A stretch of DNA of 64,000 nt from contig NZ_FCOJ02000012.1 in the NCBI RefSeq assembly GCF_001545035.1, positions 87,455 to 151,454 of the forward strand, in the 5' to 3' direction. How positions within the stretch are numbered: position 1 is the stretch's first letter; every line of letters begins with the position of its first letter. The notes beneath the pieces are model-generated. The model saw only the letters and a program-made list of their open reading frames with translations. It made no database searches and was not told where the DNA came from. Origin of the DNA: Caballeronia glebae. Lineage in GTDB: Bacteria > Pseudomonadota > Gammaproteobacteria > Burkholderiales > Burkholderiaceae. This document shows, in pieces, positions 57,828-64,000 of this stretch. The position numbers were made by a program, and so were the translations under genes.

Positions 57828-59126
57828 ATGAGAGTTTCGGCAGACGTTCGCGCAATGATCGAACGCCGCAAAAAGGGCCACACGCTCGAAGCGCCGTTCT
57901 ACACGAGCGCGGAAATTCACGCGCTCGATCTCGACGCTATTTTCCGCAAGACCTGGATTCAGGTCGCCATCGAACCGGATATTCCCGAGCCGGGTGATTA
58001 CACGACGGTCGAGATCGGCAACGACTCGATCCTGATTGTGCGCGACGACGACATGGAAATCCGCGCCTTCTACAACGTGTGCCGGCATCGCGGCGCGCGC
58101 CTGTGCAATCAGGAGAAGGGCTCGCTCGGCAACATCGTGTGCCCGTATCACAGCTGGACCTACAACCTCTCCGGCGACTTGATGTTCGCCGAGCATATGG
58201 GCGACCAGTTCGACCGCTGCAAGCACAGCCTGAAGAAGGTGCATGTGCAGAATCTCGCGGGCCTCATCTTCATCTGTCTCGCCGACGAACCGCCCGCCGA
58301 TTTCGCCGTGATGCGCGAAGCGATGGAGCCGTATCTCGCGCCGCACGGGCTGAGGGAATGCAAGATCGCGGCGAGCATCGATATCGTCGAGAAAGGCAAC
58401 TGGAAGCTCACGATGGAGAACAATCGCGAGTGCTATCACTGCGTCGCGAACCATCCCGAACTGACCATTTCGCTCTATGAATACGGCTTCGGCTATCAGC
58501 GCTCGCCCGCGAACGAAGAAGGCATGGCGGCGTTCGAGAAGACCGTGGAAGAGCGCGCGAAGCAATGGGAGGCGATGTGCTTGCCGTCCGCGGAAATCGA
58601 GCGTCTCGCCGATCTCGTCACGGGCTTTCGCACGCAACGCCTGCCGCTCGATCGCGACGGCGAATCGCAGACGCTCGACGCGAAGGTCGCATCGAAGAAA
58701 CTGCTCGGCGGCTTCGAGCGCGCGGACTTGGGCGGCTTGTCGTTCTGGACGCAGCCGAACTCGTGGCATCACTTCATGAGCGATCACATCGTGACGTTCT
58801 GCGTGATTCCGCTCGCGTCGGGCGAAACGCTCGTGCGCACGAAATGGCTCGTGCACAAAGATGCGCGCGAGGGCATCGATTACGACGTCGACAATCTCAC
58901 CGCCGTGTGGCGCGCGACGAACGATCAGGACCGCACGCTCGTCGAGTACTCGCAGCTCGGCGTCGCGAGCAACGCCTACGAACCGGGCCCGTACTCGCCG
59001 TTCACGGAAGGTCTCGTCGAGAAGTTTTGCGAGTGGTATATCGGACGTCTTGCCGATTACGCCGACACGCCCGAGCACGGCGTCGATGCGTCGCACGGTG
59101 AGAAAGTCGTTTCCTTCATGCGCTGA
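57828..59126 (+). CDS. gbcA: Glycine betaine monooxygenase, oxygenase subunit (Rieske)
   Basis: This 432-residue Rieske non-haem iron oxygenase removes a methyl group from glycine betaine to give dimethylglycine and formaldehyde. The 2Fe-2S motif has Cys85/His87 in CRHRG and Cys105/His108 in CPYH. The mononuclear iron histidines are in ENNRECYHCVANHPEL (His204, His209). Length and the ring-hydroxylating domain order fit GbcA. The 85-base gap before it may hold its own promoter. gbcB follows after 23 bases. Confidence 0.93.
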   Translation: MRVSADVRAMIERRKKGHTLEAPFYTSAEIHALDLDAIFRKTWIQVAIEPDIPEPGDYTTVEIGNDSILIVRDDDMEIRAFYNVCRHRGARLCNQEKGSLGNIVCPYHSWTYNLSGDLMFAEHMGDQFDRCKHSLKKVHVQNLAGLIFICLADEPPADFAVMREAMEPYLAPHGLRECKIAASIDIVEKGNWKLTMENNRECYHCVANHPELTISLYEYGFGYQRSPANEEGMAAFEKTVEERAKQWEAMCLPSAEIERLADLVTGFRTQRLPLDRDGESQTLDAKVASKKLLGGFERADLGGLSFWTQPNSWHHFMSDHIVTFCVIPLASGETLVRTKWLVHKDAREGIDYDVDNLTAVWRATNDQDRTLVEYSQLGVASNAYEPGPYSPFTEGLVEKFCEWYIGRLADYADTPEHGVDASHGEKVVSFMR

Positions 59127-59149
59127 AGCAGTCGTAGCAGGAGTAGAAC

Positions 59150-60403
59150 ATGATGCGCGATCAGGCTACGTTCGAGCCGACCGACAGCCGTGTCACCCAG
59201 GCGAAGTTCTGGGGGACGCTGCCCGTGCGCTGGGATTGCGACACGGACGAAACGCTCGTCTGCTGTCACGTCCGGCAGGAAACGCACGACGTCAAAAGCT
59301 TTTTCTTCAAGGCGCCCGGCGAGCGCACGTTCACATTCGAGCCGGGACAGTTCATCACGCTGGAACTCGATATCGACGGCGAGCGGATCAACCGCTGCTA
59401 CACGATCTCGTCCGCGCCGACGCGTCCGCACACGATCTCCATCACGGTGAAGCGCGTGCCGGGCGGCCCGGTGTCGAACTGGCTGCACGACAACCTCGTG
59501 GCGGGCGCGACGGTGCGCGTGCTCGGACCGTCGGGCGAGTTCACGTGCGCGCGTCATCCGGCGCGCAAGTATCTGTTTCTATCGGCGGGTTCGGGCATTA
59601 CGCCGCTGATGTCGATGAGCCGCGCGCATCACGAACTCGGCGACGATGCCGACATCGTGTTCGTGCATAGCGCGCGCACGCCCGACGACATCATCTTCCC
59701 GCGCGAACTCGATCTGATCGCGTCGAATCACAAGAACTTTCGCACGGCGTTCGTCTGCGAGCGCGTCGGCGCGCGCACGAACTGGCCCGGCGTGACGGGC
59801 TTTTTGAGCCTGCCGTTGCTCAAGCTGATCGCGCCGGACTTTCTAGAACGCGAGGTTTTCACGTGCGGCCCCGCGCCGTATATGAAGGCGGTGCGCGATC
59901 TACTCGACGCGGGTGGTTTCGATCGCAAGCATTATCACGAGGAGAGCTTCTCGTTCGGCGTTATCGAGGAAGTCGCGGCTGAACTGACGACGGCGCACGT
60001 CGGCGAGGCGCTCGCGACGCAGACTGATTTCGTCGCGGCGCATGAAGAGGCGCTCGGCTTCGCGCCCGCGCCGGCGGAGCAGATCGAAACGGTTGAAAAG
60101 ATCGAAACGATCGAAACGATCGAAGCCGCGCCCGTCGATACGAAGTTCAAGGTGAACTTCGCGAAGAGCCGGCGCGACATCGAATGCGGCAGCAGCGAAC
60201 ACGTGCTCGATGCGGCGAAGAAAGCGGGCGTGCGTCTGCCTTCGTCGTGTACGCAGGGCATGTGCGGAACGTGCAAGGTGAAGCTCGTGTCCGGCGAAGT
60301 GAGCATGAAGCATGCGGGTGGCATTCGTCAGCGCGAGATCGATCAGGGCATGGTGCTGCTGTGCTGCAGCAAGCCTTTGAGCGACCTCGTCGTCGATAAG
60401 TAA
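59150..60403 (+). CDS. gbcB: Glycine betaine monooxygenase, reductase subunit
   Basis: This 417-residue reductase feeds electrons to GbcA. Its FAD domain has RCYTISSAPTRPHTISITVK, an NAD domain follows (SAGSGITPLMSMSRA), and the C-terminal plant-type 2Fe-2S ferredoxin has SSCTQGMCGTCKVKLVSGE with the last cysteine in LLCCSKP. Between them is a repetitive linker of IET/VEK units, residues about 311-325, encoded by five 9-base units. CAGGAG precedes the ATG at 59150. Confidence 0.93.
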   Translation: MMRDQATFEPTDSRVTQAKFWGTLPVRWDCDTDETLVCCHVRQETHDVKSFFFKAPGERTFTFEPGQFITLELDIDGERINRCYTISSAPTRPHTISITVKRVPGGPVSNWLHDNLVAGATVRVLGPSGEFTCARHPARKYLFLSAGSGITPLMSMSRAHHELGDDADIVFVHSARTPDDIIFPRELDLIASNHKNFRTAFVCERVGARTNWPGVTGFLSLPLLKLIAPDFLEREVFTCGPAPYMKAVRDLLDAGGFDRKHYHEESFSFGVIEEVAAELTTAHVGEALATQTDFVAAHEEALGFAPAPAEQIETVEKIETIETIEAAPVDTKFKVNFAKSRRDIECGSSEHVLDAAKKAGVRLPSSCTQGMCGTCKVKLVSGEVSMKHAGGIRQREIDQGMVLLCCSKPLSDLVVDK

Positions 60404-60519
60404 AACCCTGAAGGGACGCGTCGTTTCTTGACAACTGAGTGTCGGAAAAGTGCGCTACGGGCCAATTCTGGCTGGTGATTCTGTTCGCTACACGGCGTGG
60501 GCCGCTAAGGGGAAACCAA

Positions 60520-61374
60520 ATGAAACCGATGAGAAGAATGCTCGTTCTGGGGGCGATGAGCGCCGCCCTCGCTTCGAGCCTGATGGCGAACGCCGCGGAT
60601 AAGCCGACGATCAAAATCGGTTACGTCGAGGGCTGGGACGATAGCGTCGCGACGTCGAACGTGGCAGCGCGCATCATCGAGAAGAAGCTGGGTTATCCGG
60701 TGCAGCTCGTGCCGGTGGCGGCGGGCGTGATGTGGCAAGGCGTGGCGCGCGGCGATCTGGACGCGACGCTTTCGGCGTGGCTGCCGGTCACGCACGGCGC
60801 GTACTGGAACAACTTCAAGTCGAAGGTCGTGAATCTCGGCCCGAACTTTCAGGACGCGAAGATTGGCCTGATCGTGCCGGAGAATGTCGACGTCAACAGC
60901 CTGGCCGATCTCGAAGCGAAGAAGGCGGAATTCGATTCGCGCATCGTCGGTATCGATGCGGGCGCGGGCGTGATGCAGAAGACGAGCGAAGCGATCAAGG
61001 CCTATAGCCTCGACTACAAGCTGCTGCCGAGTTCGGGCTCGGCTATGACGGCGGAACTGGCGCGTTCGGAGGCGGCGAAGAAGCCGATCATCGTGACGGG
61101 CTGGAAGCCGCACTGGATGTTCGCGAAGTACAAGCTGAAGTTCCTCGAAGACCCGAAGAAGGTGTTCGGCGAGTCGGAACACGTGGATAACGTGATCAAC
61201 CCGGAGCTGGAGAAGAAGGCGCCGCAGGTGGTGGCGTTCCTGAAGAAGTTTCAGTGGAAGCCGGGTGAGATCGATAGCGTGATGCTCGCCACGCAGAATG
61301 GCGAGAAGCCTCAGGCTGCCGCCGACGCGTGGATCAGCGCGCATGGGGATCGGGTGGATTCCTGGACCAAGTAA
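60520..61374 (+). CDS. Glycine betaine/choline ABC transporter substrate-binding protein
   Basis: This 284-residue exported binding protein of the OpuAC type has a signal peptide of about 26 residues (KPMRRMLVLGAMSAALASSL onward, ending ANAAD). EGWDDSVATSNVAARIIEK, LDATLSAWLPVTHGAYWN and GWKPHWMFAKYKLKF supply the aromatic cage residues. It is a stand-alone binding protein (no permease or ATPase next to it), so it may feed a transporter encoded elsewhere such as ChoVW. An AAGGGG ribosome site precedes the ATG. TTGACA at 60428-60433 could be its -35 box. Confidence 0.87.
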   Translation: MKPMRRMLVLGAMSAALASSLMANAADKPTIKIGYVEGWDDSVATSNVAARIIEKKLGYPVQLVPVAAGVMWQGVARGDLDATLSAWLPVTHGAYWNNFKSKVVNLGPNFQDAKIGLIVPENVDVNSLADLEAKKAEFDSRIVGIDAGAGVMQKTSEAIKAYSLDYKLLPSSGSAMTAELARSEAAKKPIIVTGWKPHWMFAKYKLKFLEDPKKVFGESEHVDNVINPELEKKAPQVVAFLKKFQWKPGEIDSVMLATQNGEKPQAAADAWISAHGDRVDSWTK

Positions 61375-61401
61375 AGGGCTTTGAGCGTTGGGCAACGCTG
61401 G

Positions 61402-61439
61402 GCGTCGCGGGTGGAGTTTTGCCTGCGGCGCTTTTTTTT
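61402..61439 (+). terminator. Rho-independent terminator
   Basis: The stem GCGTCGCGGG (61402-61411) pairs with CCTGCGGCGC (61422-61431), with two G-U pairs. It is directly followed by eight T bases. It ends transcription of the substrate-binding protein gene. Confidence 0.85.
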
Positions 61440-61652
61440 GCTTTCTTGTTTTGTTACTTTAGTTACTTTAGCCGGCTCCCGGTTTCGCGTCGGTCTACTA
61501 GCACTGCCCCGTGTGCGCCACGCGACCGTGCAATGAACGCCGCCCTCGGAATACGAAGTAACGATCCGGGATCGCACGCATTCACCGAATCTGTAGATGC
61601 CATCAGGCAATCACATTGGCACAATCTTGCGCTCTAGTCGAGCATCTCTGCC

Positions 61653-62054
61653 GTGCACCGCTTGCTCATAATTTGCGTGGCTTTTTGCATGGTTTCATCG
61701 ACACAAAATGACGCGTGTCTGTTCCGTTCGGCGTTCAAATCCGATAACTTTGTTATCCATAACAAAATTGCGGAAGACGTCATGCAAGAACGAGACGAAC
61801 TCATGTGTTGGCTCGCGACCGTTGGGGCAACAAGCGGACGTGGTCGAAGAATTCTGCAAGTATCAAGTGGCGCGGAATTCGATGGCTTCGAAGCTGCCCT
61901 TGTTGGCTCACGTCTGAGCAGCGGCGACAAGATCGCGACGGCACCGCAATTGGTGTGTGACGCCTCGAAAAAAGAAGGCATGACCATTCCAGGACTGTTC
62001 GAACCGGGATATGTGCCGCCCAGCCTTTGCGGCGCGGGATCGGCTCATGCGTAA
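61653..62054 (+). CDS. Hypothetical protein upstream of the PAAR gene
   Basis: This is a 133-residue frame starting at GTG 61653, with an in-frame ATG at 61689. It begins with a hydrophobic stretch (HRLLIICVAFCMVSS), which may be a signal peptide. No domain is recognised. Its end overlaps the PAAR start by eight bases, suggesting coupling. GC content and codon use are lower than in the betaine genes, like the rest of this end. A minus-strand frame covers the same bases, so the call is tentative. Confidence 0.4.
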   Translation: MHRLLIICVAFCMVSSTQNDACLFRSAFKSDNFVIHNKIAEDVMQERDELMCWLATVGATSGRGRRILQVSSGAEFDGFEAALVGSRLSSGDKIATAPQLVCDASKKEGMTIPGLFEPGYVPPSLCGAGSAHA

Positions 62055-62577
62055 GGCAGCAATACGCGAAGGCGACCCAACGACTACAGGCGGCATCGTC
62101 ATCGCTGGTTCATCGACAATTCGCGACGATAGAAGAAGAGTTGCTCTCAGCGACGACGAAGCAACATGCGGGAACTGCAAAGGCAAGTACAAGATACATG
62201 GGACCGGACGGGGCATAAAGGAAAAGGGCCGCTGTGCCGTCGTTGATAACGATGTTGTGCTTTGTCCGTGTAAACAGAATCGAGTCCTGATCGGGAAGAA
62301 TCCAGGCATTTTTCTAAAAAGCGGAGTTGATAGCGGCAATGCGCGCGGCACGAGCGCGTTGCCGCTCGCGAGTGCGCTGCCAGCCGCTTCCGTTTTCGAC
62401 GAAGAGTACGTGCTTCGCGACAGAACGAGCGGTAGACCCCTTGCTAGCGTGCCCTATCGCTTGGTTAGCAGTAACGGCGTAATCGTGGAAGGTGTGACTG
62501 ACCAAGCAGGACGGACACAACGCATCAAGACCAGCGCGGCCGAAAAAATCACGGTCGAGGTTGAGGAAGCAGAGTAA
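62047..62577 (+). CDS. PAAR-domain protein, probable type VI secretion spike tip
   Basis: This 176-residue protein starts at ATG 62047. The N-terminal part (MRKAAIREGDPTTTGGIVIA) opens a PAAR repeat domain. Characteristic cysteines and DNDVVLCPCKQNRVL follow to about residue 95. The C-terminal ~65 residues (VFDEEYVLRDRTSGRPLASV, then GVTDQAGRT) look like a transthyretin-like extension used to carry effectors. PAAR proteins cap the VgrG spike. No VgrG or T6SS structural gene is in the window. Its stop overlaps the metallopeptidase start by one base. Confidence 0.8.
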   Translation: MRKAAIREGDPTTTGGIVIAGSSTIRDDRRRVALSDDEATCGNCKGKYKIHGTGRGIKEKGRCAVVDNDVVLCPCKQNRVLIGKNPGIFLKSGVDSGNARGTSALPLASALPAASVFDEEYVLRDRTSGRPLASVPYRLVSSNGVIVEGVTDQAGRTQRIKTSAAEKITVEVEEAE

Positions 62578-63227
62578 TGGCAAAGGAATTCTTTGAAATT
62601 CATTCGTCGATGACCAACACAATCGAGGGTTCGTCGGTGGTCATAGATGTGAACACCGAACGCATATGTCCGAACATGACTAATGCGGAATTTAGAAAGG
62701 TCTTTGCCGATGCACAGGCGGAAGCCGTCGCGAAAATAGGAGTACGGCTGAAAGCTTTAAACGCGTGGCACACAAGCGAGAAAGATCGAGTGTTCCAATG
62801 GTTCGGGCGCAATGACGAAAGTATGCGCGAGCATCTTCTCAATGGTCTAGGAAGGGTGCTTGAGGTCGTGCGCGAATTCGGCCCTGAGAATGTTGTCCGT
62901 TCCGATAGCGAAGGGGACAAGGCGACTGGATGTTTGCCCAATCCGCGTGGCCGAGATGCGGAGGCCGCGCACGTGTGCGCCCCTGATACAGCAACACACA
63001 CAATCGCCATCAGTCTCGGCTTTTGCACAATGAGACCAAGGAGCGGCGGAGGCGATTCTCGTGTCTCGACGATAATCCACGAAGCTACCCATTTCCTCGA
63101 TACCATGGCGACAGAAGATCCTAAGTATGGAATTGTTCCAATGCTCAAAACATGGGGTCGAGCGGACCCAGAACTTGCGATTAAGAATGCCGACAGCGTT
63201 GCGGGTTACTGTGTCTATTCCGATTAA
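62577..63227 (+). CDS. M35-like zinc metallopeptidase, probable T6SS effector
   Basis: This 216-residue protein lacks a signal peptide. The zinc motif is His168-Glu169-x2-His172 in STIIHEATHFLDT. Asp181 in MATEDPKYG matches the third ligand of aspzincins (the GTxDxxYG motif). WFGRNDE and TIAISLGFC also fit the lysine-specific metallo-endopeptidase group. The start overlaps the PAAR stop, so the pair is probably translated together, with PAAR as carrier. Likely target: host or rival cell proteins in the periplasm or cytoplasm; this is inference from context. Confidence 0.75.
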   Translation: MAKEFFEIHSSMTNTIEGSSVVIDVNTERICPNMTNAEFRKVFADAQAEAVAKIGVRLKALNAWHTSEKDRVFQWFGRNDESMREHLLNGLGRVLEVVREFGPENVVRSDSEGDKATGCLPNPRGRDAEAAHVCAPDTATHTIAISLGFCTMRPRSGGGDSRVSTIIHEATHFLDTMATEDPKYGIVPMLKTWGRADPELAIKNADSVAGYCVYSD

Positions 63228-63654
63228 GAAAGCGTTAGCGGTAGCGGCTTTGGCGTGGTGTACGCAATCAAATGCGTGCGACGGATCTCAGAATCAACCG
63301 GGAAGGCAGATCGATGTGCAGTTCCAGAAGAATTCGGCCGATGTCATGGTAAGTGAGCTTTCGCGACTGTCTAAGTGGGCGGCCGATATGCGTCAGTTCG
63401 AAGTCACAGACGGCATCCTTGTGAGAGGGTTGGCAGAACCGTCAGAAACGAACCCGAGCAAGCTTTCGGAAGAGCGCGCCACAAGAGTGTGGAACGCTAT
63501 GCAGCAATTTGGGCTACATAGCACAAGCTTATCGGTGTACGGGCGAGTCTATGTAGAGAGTGAGCCTAGAAGCTTCTCTGAGCCGGGGGGGCAGCGCGTA
63601 GAAGTGACATATGTGCCCGGATGCCCTAATAACTGTTGTACGGACGCTCGTTAG
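63187..63654 (+). CDS. Exported OmpA-like protein, candidate immunity protein
   Basis: This 155-residue protein starts at ATG 63187, 41 bases inside the metallopeptidase gene. A signal peptide is visible (RVTVSIPIKKALAVAALAWC region). The mature part resembles a short OmpA-like domain: ILVRGLAEPSETNPSKLSEE is followed by RATRVWNAMQQFG. It may bind peptidoglycan and stay in the periplasm. Because the gene is last in a PAAR-effector module, an immunity role is plausible, but a plain envelope protein is also possible. Alternative start at 63127. Confidence 0.6.
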   Translation: MPTALRVTVSIPIKKALAVAALAWCTQSNACDGSQNQPGRQIDVQFQKNSADVMVSELSRLSKWAADMRQFEVTDGILVRGLAEPSETNPSKLSEERATRVWNAMQQFGLHSTSLSVYGRVYVESEPRSFSEPGGQRVEVTYVPGCPNNCCTDAR

Positions 63655-64000
63655 GTCGCTGTCGATCAAGCAAACGGAAAGGAAGCGAACGGCCGAAAGG
63701 TAGCGTCCTCGCGAAAGCGCATCGGCCGCGCCGAAAGGTTCGACCTCTTTTGCTCGTATCGCCTTCCCGACACCGCGCGCACCAATGTTGAGCTTGGTAA
63801 AGCGGTCGTGCGAAAAATCTCTCGTAGGGCCGCTGCCTTCGGATGGTTTCAAATACCGCCCGGCGCGAGCGAGCGGTTCTCAGCCGTCGCACGGAAGGCT
63901 TTTCGCGCCGTCGTCACCCCTAGCAGGCTGTTGAAATATCCCTTCTTGAACGCGCGCCCGCTCACTCGGAAGAGGCAACGCGACGCGGAGTCCCAACTAA
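63655..64000. other. Gene-free window end with a possible insertion-sequence terminus
   Basis: There is no convincing gene; frames on both strands have poor codon bias. At 63924-63936 the sequence CAGGCTGTTGAAA resembles the terminal inverted repeat of some IS elements (those beginning GGCTGTTGAAAAA). It is preceded by CTAG. The element, if real, would continue outside the window. Confidence 0.3.

Noticed and set aside
63529..63892. Minus-strand frames at the right end
   Set aside because: No domain, no ribosome site and overlap with the OmpA-like gene; not supported.

Overview
The window looks like a chromosomal or megaplasmid segment from a Burkholderiaceae bacterium of the Paraburkholderia/Caballeronia/Burkholderia type. 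The genes are GC-rich with strong third-position GC. Typical for the group are the paired GlxA/AraC regulators, ChoVWX-type transport, soxBDAG, betIBA and dgc/gbc betaine genes. This placement is inferred from gene content, not from a marker gene.

Layout: 1-3.7 kb is the end of an L-fucose-type sugar oxidation operon (aldose dehydrogenase, lactonase, SDR dehydrogenase, FAH-family hydrolase). 3.7-9.6 kb holds ordinary genes: a thioesterase, a chemotaxis receptor behind a candidate sigma-28 promoter, an AGE-family epimerase, an MgtC protein and two proteins of unknown function. 10.0-14.1 kb is a choline-type ABC transporter (choV, choW, a GlxA regulator, choX). 14.2-20.2 kb is a minus-strand operon of two tandem Orn/Lys/Arg decarboxylases and one antiporter. 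20.4-22.8 kb carries a class II aldolase, its likely regulator and a small membrane protein. 23.1-30.5 kb is sdaA-soxB-soxD-soxA-soxG followed by a FolB-like gene and an unknown 87-residue gene.

From 30.5 to 43.0 kb there is a complete type I-E CRISPR-Cas locus (cas3, cas8e, cse2, cas7e, cas5e, cas6e, cas1, cas2). It is flanked by two arrays in opposite orientation. Array 1 has 41 good repeats plus a decayed terminal one and is read on the minus strand. Array 2 has 13 good repeats plus a decayed terminal one and is read on the plus strand. The arrays share a recognisable leader and the same kind of decayed terminal repeat.

From 43.0 to 61.4 kb the betaine theme resumes: betA, betB, betI, formaldehyde dehydrogenase, an acetyltransferase, a GbdR-like regulator, an M19 dipeptidase, a DUF5943-like protein, dgcA, dgcB, etfA-like, etfB-like, gbcA, gbcB and a substrate-binding protein. 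Read together, choline is imported (ChoVWX) and oxidised to glycine betaine (BetA/BetB). It is then demethylated to dimethylglycine (GbcAB), sarcosine (DgcAB with the Etf pair) and glycine (SoxBDAG). Formaldehyde goes to folate or FdhA. Serine can be deaminated to pyruvate by SdaA. The CRISPR-Cas locus therefore sits inside a single catabolic supercluster.

The last 2.3 kb look different, with lower GC and less biased codons. They hold a probable type VI secretion cargo module: a PAAR protein with a C-terminal extension, an M35-like zinc metallopeptidase, and an exported OmpA-like protein that may be its immunity partner. The window ends in a gene-free stretch with a possible insertion-sequence end.
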